Under the pieces are notes generated by a model. That model saw nothing but the letters and a program-made list of their open reading frames with translations, was not told the origin of the DNA and did not search any database. A DNA stretch of 64,000 bases from Caballeronia sp. LZ062 (lineage in GTDB: Bacteria; Pseudomonadota; Gammaproteobacteria; Burkholderiales; Burkholderiaceae): NCBI RefSeq assembly GCF_031450785.1, contig NZ_JARTWB010000003.1, positions 620,001-684,000 on the forward strand. The letters are read 5' to 3'. Position numbers and translations under genes: made by a program. Positions 17,642-25,575 of the stretch are shown here, one piece after another (within the stretch, counting starts at the first letter, position 1; each line of letters starts with the position of its first letter).

Positions 17642-20621
17642 TCGTTGCGTGAGCGGGACCGGACGGCGAGTAGACGCGCCGCCCCTGCGCCGTGCCGGGC
17701 GCGAGCGGGCGGCCGTCCGCTTTCACGATGCAGGCGTTCCCGCGCGCCTCGCCGCCGATGGCGAAGTGCGGCGCGACGTGCGACGCGAGATCGAAGGAGA
17801 AGCCCTGCGGCGTGCGCGCGAAGTGATCGACGACGCCGTTGGCCTCCGCGAGATACGGCAGCTTCGCGGCCCCTGCGGCATCCACCACGCGAAAGCGTGC
17901 ATCGGAGCCTGTGAGATGGACATACACGCCGCCCGGTCCCGCCAGATAGCCCGCCACGCCTTTGGCGCTCGCGAGATCGGGCGCGCGTCCTTCTGGCAGC
18001 CGCACGGTGCGCAGCGCGCCGCTGCCGTGAATGCGCCAAAATTCGCCGTCGCGCGACACCTCCATGCGTTGAAAATCCAGCACCTTCTGCGCGTATTCGG
18101 ACGCGTAGACGGGCATCAGCGGCTGCGCTGACAGCGTGCGATACACGTCCGACAGCGCCTTCACCGACGCGTACTTGGTCCCCGAAAACATGTGGTAGTA
18201 GACATCGACTGGTTTGAAGCGGATGGGATGCTCGGTCATCTCGAACGTCTCCAGCACGCGCTCGTAACCGTAGTACGGCCCTTGCCACAGCGCGGTGTAC
18301 GGCTCCTCGTTCTGGTTCGGTGCGAACACCTGAAAGAAGCCGTTCTTGTTCACGCCGAGCGGCGCGATCGCGGCCCAGCTCGGATAGCGTTTCGTGATGA
18401 GCGTATCGCCGCCGTTCATGTTGTACACGCCCGCCTTGTCCGCCGCCTCGATGACCGGCGCGGGCACCTGACAGTCGCCGCTCCAGAGCAGCACTTTGAC
18501 GCGCTTGCCGGCGGGCGCGAGGCGGTCGATATAGCGGATCGAGCCTTCGATCTCCCGGTCGGTGTCGTACCGGTAGCCGGGAATGTCGATGGACAGGCCG
18601 TTATAGTTCGCACGGCTGCCGCCTTCGGCGGTGTCGGTGTCGCTGGCCGCTCTGCCGAGACCCGTCACGCGCATCCACTGCAACGGATGCGTGTACGTGT
18701 GGCTCGCCATTTCGACGTTCGGCAGCGCGAACATTTCCCGCGCAATGGCGCGCAGGCGCGGCGCTTCCTGCGGGTACGGGCCGTCGTCGGAGATTTCGCC
18801 TTCGATGACGGAGACGGTCGTCGGCAGACCGAATTCGCGGATCACGCGGTAGAGCGCATCGCCCGAATATTGCGGCGGGGCGGACGTCGCCACCTTCATC
18901 GGCCCGCCGTCCACGTTGAACTCGGCGCGCGAGGCAAGGCCGTCGCCGTCGATATGCGTCAATAAAAGACGCCGGCCGTTTTCGGTCGTGGGATCGGGCG
19001 CGGGCAGGTCCTCCGGCAGACGCAGCGCCGCGCGAAAGAAGCGTATCGGTTGCAGCACCCAGCGTGCTTCGTTGACCATCGGCATGTCGAAGACGGCGAA
19101 GGGGCGCATCGCGTAGCCGCCCCACGGCGTGATCGCGGCGGCGTCGATGGCGAAGTCGTTGCCCGCATCCGCCGACGCGAGCCGCAGCAGCGAACGGCTA
19201 TGCGGGCCGGCGCGCAGATTCGTCGTGTCGCGGGGATCGGGCTGCGGCTTCATCTCGAAGCTCATCATCGAGCTATCCATCGACTCGACGCGCAAACGAT
19301 TGCCCGGCCGCCCCGCGACTGGCACGAGATCGAGCTTTTGCGCGAGTTCGCCGCCGACGTCCATGCCGAAGGTCGTCAGCATCGCGACGGGAACGTGGTG
19401 ATCGACCTGTGCTTCGAGCCAGTCGTGGAACGCCGCGCGATCGGGCGCGGGCGAATCGAGCCACATGACGATGCCCGCGTACCGGCCTGACAAGTCGCCT
19501 TCAGGGAGCGGTTTGGCGATGTCCGCGAACTCGACGCGGTAGCCGAGCCAGTTGAGCGGCATGGAGACGTAGCGCACGCCCGGGGTCACGTTCAGGCTGA
19601 CGCCGGGCGGCACGTTCTGCACGACGAGGATGGTTCGCGGCACACCGCCTCGCGCAGCGGTATCGGCAGGAGCGAGCGGCGACGCCGCAGCAGGCGCGGG
19701 CGCGGGCGCTTCGCGCATGGCCGCCGTGACTGCCGGGCCGGTTCCGACGGTCTGCAACGCGCCGTCGGTCACGTACGGGATGATTCCTTGCGCGCTGATT
19801 CTGCGGACCGCGTCGCTCGCGCAGGCTCGGTCCGCCGGCGCACAGTAGTCGATGGACAACACCGGCAGGCCGTATCGCTCGCGCAGCGTCCGGGTTTGCG
19901 CGAGCAGCCATTCGCGTTCTGCCTGCGGCACGGCCACGTAGCGCCGCCTCGCCTGATCCCAGCCGCGATACAGCGATTCGAACGCGACCGCATACGCCAG
20001 ATCGTGCAACTCGGGCAGCAGCTCGAAGCCGCGGTTGAAAACGAGCCGCGCGTCGGGATACCGCGCCTTCACCGCACGAATGACCGCGACGAGTCCCGCC
20101 TGTTGGCGCGCCACGTCTTCATCGGTGGCGGCGATCGACTGGTACGAATCGAGCGTGTCGAGAAAGAAGCCGCGATACCCCGTCTCCCACAACGGCGCGA
20201 TGACGTGCTCCACGAAGAACTGAGGCCATCCGGGCGCGGACTCGTCGATCACGCGGGAGCCCCATGTCGTATTGGTGCCCTTGAGCCACGCAGACGGCAT
20301 GTCGTTGAAGTAGGCACGCGAAGGCGTCACTTCGCCGACGCTCACGTACGCAAGCCATTTCGACGGGCCGGAAGCCGGTGCGTGCGCGGCGGGATCGAAG
20401 CCGCTGTCCGGTTCGACGACGACGCTGTCGAACGATGCGAGCTGGCCGACCGGCACGGGCGCGCCGTAGAAGAGCGCGATGGACGGCTGTGGCTGCGGTC
20501 CGGACGCAAGCGGGGGCGCGGTGTCGTCGGCGCGCGCGCTGGCGAGCGTGAGCGAAGCGGCGAAGAGTGCCGCGGTCTTGCGCAAGACGCCGCTCATCGA
20601 GTCGGCGCTGCGCTCGCGCAT
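17607..20621 (-). CDS. pelA: Bifunctional Pel hydrolase/deacetylase PelA
   Basis: Periplasmic protein of 1004 residues that both cleaves and partially deacetylates Pel. A signal peptide (ALFAASLTLASARA) ends near residue 31. The N-terminal GH166 hydrolase domain has FFLDTLDSYQS (Asp155/Asp158) and AFESLYRG with the catalytic Glu at 215. The deacetylase domain has HIDGDG (metal Asp at 558) and SHTYTHP (His641 and His645), matching the known D/H/H metal triad. Start choice is uncertain: M1 at 20621 has no clear ribosome site, while MSGVLRKTA at 20597 overlaps the stop of a small upstream frame in an ATGA. First pel gene of the operon; it overlaps pelB by 35 nt. Confidence 0.96.
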   Translation of the reverse strand: MRERSADSMSGVLRKTAALFAASLTLASARADDTAPPLASGPQPQPSIALFYGAPVPVGQLASFDSVVVEPDSGFDPAAHAPASGPSKWLAYVSVGEVTPSRAYFNDMPSAWLKGTNTTWGSRVIDESAPGWPQFFVEHVIAPLWETGYRGFFLDTLDSYQSIAATDEDVARQQAGLVAVIRAVKARYPDARLVFNRGFELLPELHDLAYAVAFESLYRGWDQARRRYVAVPQAEREWLLAQTRTLRERYGLPVLSIDYCAPADRACASDAVRRISAQGIIPYVTDGALQTVGTGPAVTAAMREAPAPAPAAASPLAPADTAARGGVPRTILVVQNVPPGVSLNVTPGVRYVSMPLNWLGYRVEFADIAKPLPEGDLSGRYAGIVMWLDSPAPDRAAFHDWLEAQVDHHVPVAMLTTFGMDVGGELAQKLDLVPVAGRPGNRLRVESMDSSMMSFEMKPQPDPRDTTNLRAGPHSRSLLRLASADAGNDFAIDAAAITPWGGYAMRPFAVFDMPMVNEARWVLQPIRFFRAALRLPEDLPAPDPTTENGRRLLLTHIDGDGLASRAEFNVDGGPMKVATSAPPQYSGDALYRVIREFGLPTTVSVIEGEISDDGPYPQEAPRLRAIAREMFALPNVEMASHTYTHPLQWMRVTGLGRAASDTDTAEGGSRANYNGLSIDIPGYRYDTDREIEGSIRYIDRLAPAGKRVKVLLWSGDCQVPAPVIEAADKAGVYNMNGGDTLITKRYPSWAAIAPLGVNKNGFFQVFAPNQNEEPYTALWQGPYYGYERVLETFEMTEHPIRFKPVDVYYHMFSGTKYASVKALSDVYRTLSAQPLMPVYASEYAQKVLDFQRMEVSRDGEFWRIHGSGALRTVRLPEGRAPDLASAKGVAGYLAGPGGVYVHLTGSDARFRVVDAAGAAKLPYLAEANGVVDHFARTPQGFSFDLASHVAPHFAIGGEARGNACIVKADGRPLAPGTAQGRRVYSPSGPAHATNAVHVDVVCAT

Positions 20622-20725
20622 GATGCGGGGAAGACGCCGGTCCGGCGGGCGGCTTTGTGTCCTTCAACGGCCTCGCAGTGAATGTGCTGTCGTCTCATAT
20701 CGCTTGAGCCTTCACGATTTTTCAT
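20594..20725 (-). CDS. Possible 43-residue leader ORF coupled to pelA
   Basis: Small frame starting MKNREGSSDMRRQHIHC and ending in TGA that overlaps an internal pelA ATG (position 20597) as ATGA. It lies 18 nt after the stop of the upstream response-regulator gene and fills the whole gap before pelA. No family was recognised and no strong ribosome site precedes it. It is listed because the stop/start overlap would let it couple pelA translation and would decide which pelA start is used; it could equally be chance. Confidence 0.22.
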   Translation of the reverse strand: MKNREGSSDMRRQHIHCEAVEGHKAARRTGVFPASCASAAPTR

Positions 20726-20743
20726 GGCGTTTCGTTCGATGCG

Positions 20744-21217
20744 TCACGCTGGCGCGCCGGGCGTCGGGTCGGCGTGACACAGGTAGCGCAGCAGCGGGGC
20801 GAGCTTGTCGGCGTCCGTCGGCTTGGAGCAATAGGCGTCGAAGCCGGCGTCCTTCGCTGCCTGCAGATCGCCGGGGGCCGACAGGGCGGAATGGCCCACC
20901 AGTATCGGTTGCACAAGCATGGCGGACGCGCGCAACGCGACGGCCACCTGAAGTCCCGACAAGTCCGGCATCCAGATATCCAACAGCACGATGTCCGGAC
21001 CCCAGCGCTCCGACGTCTCGATGGCTTGCCGGCCACTATAAACGACTTCGGTCTGAAAGCCATCGATGGCAAGCACCATCCCAATGGCATCGGCGGTATC
21101 GACGTAGTCATCGACCACGAGCACGCGTGGCGACGGCGCGCTGTCGCATCGACGGCGCGTCCAGATCGCACACTTGGGAGAAACTTCAAAGGCATCGCGC
21201 ATCGCAGTGCGCCCCAT
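20744..21217 (-). CDS. Stand-alone receiver-domain response regulator
   Basis: Single receiver domain of about 157 residues with no output domain. VLVVDDYVDTAD supplies the acidic pocket, VLLDIWMPDLSGLQ holds the phosphorylated Asp, VGHSALS the Thr/Ser position and YCSKPTDADKL the conserved Lys. The frame extends upstream to a TTG at 21262; ATG at 21217 or 21202 is more likely because the receiver domain starts about 30 residues later and the extension looks random. It lies just upstream of pelA on the same strand (gap about 120 nt), so it may belong to the pel transcription unit or regulate it, but no partner kinase is adjacent. Confidence 0.85.
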   Translation of the reverse strand: MGRTAMRDAFEVSPKCAIWTRRRCDSAPSPRVLVVDDYVDTADAIGMVLAIDGFQTEVVYSGRQAIETSERWGPDIVLLDIWMPDLSGLQVAVALRASAMLVQPILVGHSALSAPGDLQAAKDAGFDAYCSKPTDADKLAPLLRYLCHADPTPGAPA

Positions 21218-21280
21218 AATGTGCGAAAGCCGCGTCTGTCCGGCACGCGGCTGGTTGGCCAAGCCCGCATCGGCTGCGGG

Positions 21281-21460
21281 CTAGCGTTGATCCTTCTTCA
21301 CGTCTTCCTTGACGTCGCCGTACTGCTTACGGGCTTCGCCTACGCCCTGCTGCACCTGACCCTTCACTTCCTGGCTCGTGTCGCCCGTCATGTTGCCGAC
21401 GGCTTCGTTCACATTCCCCTTCACCTTCTCGGCAGTACCCTTGACCTGGTCCTTGTTCAT
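21281..21460 (-). CDS. CsbD family stress protein
   Basis: Small hydrophilic, highly charged protein of 59 residues beginning MNKDQVKGTAEKVKGN, with the CsbD-like pattern of repeated VKG segments (QEVKGQVQQGVGEARKQYG). CsbD-like proteins accumulate in stationary phase or under general stress in many bacteria; their biochemical role is unknown. The ATG at 21460 is preceded by AGGAG at ideal spacing on the minus strand; the slightly longer frame upstream is not needed. Confidence 0.93.
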   Translation of the reverse strand: MNKDQVKGTAEKVKGNVNEAVGNMTGDTSQEVKGQVQQGVGEARKQYGDVKEDVKKDQR

Positions 21461-21577
21461 GGTGTTTCTCCTATCGGTTACGTGGGGAACCACGCAATGG
21501 TATGAGCAAGGAGCGGGCCTGCCAGCGGTCGTGCGCCATGCCGACGGGCGCGAGCCGCCGCAGGCATCGCGCGCTGC

Positions 21578-21844
21578 TTATTGCGTCGTGGTACCCGAGC
21601 CGGTGGAACCATCGCCGGACATACGCGATTTCTTGCTCTTCGAGTGCTTACGCGTCGCATGCTTGCCCGTGGGACCCGACGGCGAGCCGGTTTCGCCATT
21701 GGCATTGGGCGTCCCCACGCCGACGCCGCCCTGGCCCGCGCCGTTGCCGCCCGGAAGGCCGCCGCCCGAGCCTTGTGCGAACGCAGCGCCCGATACGGCC
21801 AGCGCCAGTGCAGAAACCAAAATGCTCATTTTTGCCGTCTTCAT
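21578..21844 (-). CDS. Small secreted Gly-rich, basic-tailed hypothetical protein
   Basis: 88 residues. A clear Sec signal (MKTAKMSILVSALALAVSGAAFA) is followed by a Gly-rich stretch (GSGGGLPGGNGAGQGGVGVG), an Asn/Gly/Pro/Ser linker and a Lys/Ser/His-rich tail (TRKHSKSKKSRMSGDGS). Ribosome site AGAGAGG precedes the ATG at 21844. No enzymatic motif. Such short Gly-rich exported proteins are common near stress genes in Burkholderiaceae; function is unknown. Neighbouring csbD lies on the same strand 117 nt downstream. Confidence 0.75.
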   Translation of the reverse strand: MKTAKMSILVSALALAVSGAAFAQGSGGGLPGGNGAGQGGVGVGTPNANGETGSPSGPTGKHATRKHSKSKKSRMSGDGSTGSGTTTQ

Positions 21845-22197
21845 GTCGTCCTCTCTTTGATGGATGGTGGACCGCACCGGAGTCGATGCGGCTCGGAGCC
21901 GACGAGCGCAATCGCTGTGCCGCAGCGCGGCGTCGCTGTAGTCGGAAGACGGTCGCAAGCTGTCGATGGCTTGTCCACTCTCACCATCTCGATGGCGAAG
22001 TCGCCGCACAAAGCGCGGCGACCGGCCGAGAAGCGACGTTATACGCTCGATCTGCAGAGCCGCGCCGTCTTTCAAAGAGCGCTGCGTCGTCGTCGCACGA
22101 AGGGAAGCAAAACAGAGCGCGTTCGATGCCGGGAATCCCCGCGTGATCGTCCCGGCAGCTTGCGAGCTATCGCGCGACGATCACGCTCATCACCACC
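21845..22197. other. Intergenic region with hairpins, no gene
   Basis: 353 bases between the Gly-rich protein start and the SGNH hydrolase stop. It contains an 8-bp perfect stem GTCGCCGC / GCGGCGAC at 22000-22022 and an 11-bp perfect inverted repeat at 22141-22186 (listed separately). It should include the promoter of the Gly-rich protein gene; no coding frame was convincing. Confidence 0.5.
22141..22186 (-). terminator. Hairpin just downstream of the SGNH hydrolase gene
   Basis: Perfect 11-bp inverted repeat GCGTGATCGTC / GACGATCACGC separated by 24 nt, beginning 11 nt after the stop codon of the hydrolase gene. There is no T-run after it, so if it terminates transcription it probably does so with Rho or simply protects the 3' end. 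Confidence 0.35.
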
Positions 22198-23502
22198 TCA
22201 ATCGTCGCTTCGCTCCCCGTTCCCTCGAAGCAGCAGCGACAGGTCGATCGCATTCGCCATCGCCACATAGCCCGCGTCGTTCGGATGCAGATGGTCGCCG
22301 CTGTCGTACACCGCCTGCATGTCGTTCGGATGCGCGGGGTCGCGCAGCACCGCGTCGAAATCGACCACAGCGTCGAACGCGCCGCTCGTGCGGATCCATT
22401 GGTTCACCGCATGACGGATGGCTTCTTTCTGCGGCGTCCAGTAGCCCTGGTTCACGGTGCCTTCCAGCGCGTTCCTGAACGGCGTCAGCGTCCCGCCCAT
22501 GATCTTCATGCCGCGTAAATGTGTGCGCGCGATGATCTGCCGGTAGCCGTCGATGATCTCTTCGGCGGAGACCACGCGCCCGCTCGGGTCGAGCGCCGTG
22601 TTCGGCCAGCCGATATCGTTGATGCCTTCGAGAAAGATCACCCATTTGACGTCCGACTGACTCAGTACGTCGCGATCGTAACGCGCGAGCGCGCTCACAC
22701 CCGCGCCGTCGCTTACCACGCGATTACCGCTGATGGCCTCGCTCAGCACCGCATAGCCGCGACGAGGGCCGCCACCGCTATTGAGGCGCGCGGACAGATT
22801 GTCGGGCCAGCGGCGGTTCGCATCGACTGTCGATGCGAAGCCGTCGGTGATCGAATCGCCGAAGGTGACCACTGCGCGCGTCGGACGGTCGGTGTCCGTT
22901 AGGATTGCAGATAAAAAGAAGCGATTCGTGTATTTGTGGGGAGAAGGCTGGTCGGGTGACGCGGTGTTGTCGCCGCTCGACACATACGCGTTCTGCACGG
23001 CGAGTTGGTGCACGGTATAGGCAGGCGTGGCGTCGGGCAGGAAGAAAGTGATCGCCACGTTGGACAGAGGCGCAAGGCGCATGTCGATGGGATCGCTCAG
23101 AATGGGCGCGCCCGCGTACAGCGTCACGGTCGTTTTGCCGCCGAATGTGAGAGTACGGTCCGTGTTGGGCGCGATCTTCGCGCCGCCGGCGGATAGCGCA
23201 ATGTGCACCGGCCCGACCGTCACAGGCGCGGTGCCGAATTCGTTTGTCAGCCTGACGCGCACGCGATCGCCGCCCACGCTCACATGCTCGATCTGCCGAA
23301 TGGTCGTCGCGGCAGGGAAATTCTGCGGCGTGGTGACGTTGTTGTTTCGATCGGCGCTGGCGGTCCACGTGGCCACCCAGCCGTCTCTTGCTTCGGCATC
23401 CGGACGGTCTGCCGAGGCGAGCGGCGCGACGAGCATCAACAGGGTCGCACCGCAAGCGGCCAAAGTGCGACGCGATGCATGCTGAAAGTATGCGTCTTTC
23501 AT
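22198..23502 (-). CDS. Secreted SGNH/GDSL-type esterase
   Basis: Exported hydrolase of 434 residues. A signal peptide ends near residue 31 (LLMLVAPLASA). An N-terminal beta-rich domain (residues 40-205) precedes the SGNH domain: block I FGDSITDG with nucleophile Ser217, block III ...LEGINDIG, and block V DHLHPND with Asp403 and His406. This two-part layout matches bacterial GDSL lipases/esterases that act on extracellular esters, possibly acetylated polysaccharide; the substrate cannot be read. Start at 23502 was chosen because GGAGG lies upstream; the frame extends 38 codons further without support. Confidence 0.9.
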   Translation of the reverse strand: MKDAYFQHASRRTLAACGATLLMLVAPLASADRPDAEARDGWVATWTASADRNNNVTTPQNFPAATTIRQIEHVSVGGDRVRVRLTNEFGTAPVTVGPVHIALSAGGAKIAPNTDRTLTFGGKTTVTLYAGAPILSDPIDMRLAPLSNVAITFFLPDATPAYTVHQLAVQNAYVSSGDNTASPDQPSPHKYTNRFFLSAILTDTDRPTRAVVTFGDSITDGFASTVDANRRWPDNLSARLNSGGGPRRGYAVLSEAISGNRVVSDGAGVSALARYDRDVLSQSDVKWVIFLEGINDIGWPNTALDPSGRVVSAEEIIDGYRQIIARTHLRGMKIMGGTLTPFRNALEGTVNQGYWTPQKEAIRHAVNQWIRTSGAFDAVVDFDAVLRDPAHPNDMQAVYDSGDHLHPNDAGYVAMANAIDLSLLLRGNGERSDD

Positions 23503-23670
23503 GTGTCCCTCCATATCGATTCGTGTAGTTGTGTACGTCAGTAAAACGAAGTAAATATGGACGACACACCGACTGATGTCACTATCGTTTACCCGTGACA
23601 TCGTGGGCATGAGCATTGACCGCGCGAGCGGAACGAACGCGCTTCATCGAACCGGTTCGTCAGACGAAAC

Positions 23671-23715
23671 GTGAACGCGAGCGACCTGCACGTGGCAAGT
23701 GGCTTTCGCGTTCAC
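23671..23715 (-). terminator. 3' hairpin after the allophanate hydrolase gene
   Basis: Perfect 10-bp inverted repeat GTGAACGCGA / TCGCGTTCAC with a 25-nt loop, beginning 14 nt past the stop codon that ends the guanidine operon. No T-run follows. It is the only structure seen between this operon and the SGNH hydrolase gene. Confidence 0.4.
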
Positions 23716-23728
23716 CAACGATGATTTG

Positions 23729-25558
23729 TTACTGCGAGTCGCGCACGAGATGATCGGCTGTCGTGCGCGCAAGCCACGCACGCCATCCGCCGAATGCGGA
23801 GATGTCTTCTGCCGACTGGACGCCATACGGTTCGCAGAGGAAGCCGATTACCCACGAGCCGTCGTCCAGTTCGACCTTGCCCAGAGCGAGCGGCGACGGC
23901 ACGGTCGCGAGGAATGAGCCGAGTTCAGCAGCGGGCATTTCCCACACTTCGACCGCTATCGCGCCGCCGTTTTGCGCGACGCGCCACATGCCGGGCCGGC
24001 GTGTTCCATCAGGCGATGCAGGCAGTGCGCCAAGCCGATACGACGGTGCCGTGCGCGTCGCCTGCACGAGATGCGCGCCTCGCGAAAGCAAGTCCCGATT
24101 GAGCGGCAAGCCTTGCATGTGGGCGCCGCACACCGCGATGCGAACGCGATCGTTCGCGGCGATTCCTCGCTTGGCCGCGGATATTTCGTTGCCGCCGACG
24201 CACGCGATGCCGCTCCTCCGCTGCAGCAAGTCGGCGACGCCTAGTAGATATTGATCCGTGAAAGCGCGGCCGAACACGGTCACGCCCCATGGCAGACCGT
24301 TCTGCATGAAAGCCGTCGGCGTGGCGACGGCTGCATAGTCGAGCAGGTTCATGAAGTTCGTGTAATGACCGAGCAGCGAATTCGGCCCGATGGGGTCCTC
24401 CTCCAATTCGGCGAGCGTGACCGGTCGCGGGTAGGTGGGCGTGAGAACGAAGTCGAGCGATTCGAGCGCCGCGTCGCAGACGGCCTTCAACGCCTGCAAG
24501 CGATATTGCGCGCGAAACAAGTCGACGGCGGTTGCCGTGGGCGCCTTCGCCAAAACATCGCGAATCACGGGAAGCACCGCGTCGGGCTGCGCCAGCATCA
24601 GGTCGCGCACCACGCTATAGCGCTCGGCAACCCACGGCCCTTGATAAAGCAACTGCGCGGCCTCGACGAACGGCGCGAAGTCGATCTCGACCGCCTCGCC
24701 GCCGGCGGCTTCCAGCATCGCACGAGCGTCGGCGAACAACGCGGGACTCTCTGCGCATCCGGCAAATTCCAGTTGCGCCGGCACGCCGAAGCGAAACGCG
24801 GCGGGCGTGCCGAACGCGCGCGCCGTATTCCATTGCGGGTTAGGGCGGCTGTAGGCATCGCGAGGATCGGAATGCGCGGTCAGCGCGAGCAATTCGCTCG
24901 CTTCTTCCGCCGTCGCCGTGAAGTAGGTGACGCAATCCAGCGTGCGGCAGGCGGGCACGACGCCGGCCATCGAAAGCAGGCCCTTCGTCGGCTTCAGACC
25001 GACGAGGTTGTTCAGCGCGGCCGGCACGCGGCCCGAACCGGCGGTGTCCGTGCCGAGCGCAAAACTCGCCACGCCGAGCGCGACCGCGAGGGACGAGCCC
25101 GCGCTCGATCCGCCCGACGGGTATTCAGAATGCACGCTGTTGCGGCACTTGCCGTAGGGCGAACGCGTGCCGTTCAGACCCGTTGCGAATTGATCGAGAT
25201 TAGTTTTACCGAGCGGGATAGCGCCGAGCGCGATCAAGCGCGCGACGACGCTCGCCGAGTCCGACGGCGTGTACGCGAACGCGGGGCACGCGGCTGTCGT
25301 CGGTATTCCCGCGAGGTCGATGTTGTCCTTGATCGCGAACGGGATGCCGTAGAGCGGCAGGCTTTCGACGTCCAGCGCGTCGAGCGCGTCGAGGTACGGA
25401 GCGAGTTCCGCTTCGCTCAGGAGATGGATGAAGAGATTGAATTCTGCATTCAACTTCACAGCTTTGTCGCGCAATTGCGCGATCAGCACGCGCGGCGTGA
25501 GTGCCTTCGCGCGATAGGCGGAGCGAAGCGTGGACAAGCGAAGATCGAATGACGACAT
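23729..25558 (-). CDS. atzF: Allophanate hydrolase AtzF type
   Basis: Cytoplasmic amidase-signature enzyme that converts allophanate to ammonia and CO2, the last step of urea or guanidine carboxylation pathways. The 609-residue protein has the amidase Ser-Ser-Lys triad blocks: PFAIKDNIDLAG (Lys near residue 82) and the SGGSSAGSSLAVALG/GTDTAGSGRVPAALN region with both serines. The C-terminal domain after residue 450 (VCGAHMQGLPLN, YRLGALPA, KPG-type PGMWRV, IGFLCEPYGV) matches the allophanate-specific second domain. Start 25558, 17 nt after the stop of the carboxylase gene. Last gene of the riboswitch-led operon. Confidence 0.95.
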   Translation of the reverse strand: MSSFDLRLSTLRSAYRAKALTPRVLIAQLRDKAVKLNAEFNLFIHLLSEAELAPYLDALDALDVESLPLYGIPFAIKDNIDLAGIPTTAACPAFAYTPSDSASVVARLIALGAIPLGKTNLDQFATGLNGTRSPYGKCRNSVHSEYPSGGSSAGSSLAVALGVASFALGTDTAGSGRVPAALNNLVGLKPTKGLLSMAGVVPACRTLDCVTYFTATAEEASELLALTAHSDPRDAYSRPNPQWNTARAFGTPAAFRFGVPAQLEFAGCAESPALFADARAMLEAAGGEAVEIDFAPFVEAAQLLYQGPWVAERYSVVRDLMLAQPDAVLPVIRDVLAKAPTATAVDLFRAQYRLQALKAVCDAALESLDFVLTPTYPRPVTLAELEEDPIGPNSLLGHYTNFMNLLDYAAVATPTAFMQNGLPWGVTVFGRAFTDQYLLGVADLLQRRSGIACVGGNEISAAKRGIAANDRVRIAVCGAHMQGLPLNRDLLSRGAHLVQATRTAPSYRLGALPASPDGTRRPGMWRVAQNGGAIAVEVWEMPAAELGSFLATVPSPLALGKVELDDGSWVIGFLCEPYGVQSAEDISAFGGWRAWLARTTADHLVRDSQ

Positions 25559-25575
25559 GATTTTGTATTCCGGAT

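Noticed and set aside
16000..20621. Whether the pel operon is broken by the pelB repeat
   Set aside because: The frame is open from 17641 to 12848 with a normal barrel end, and the other pel genes are intact; the operon appears functional.
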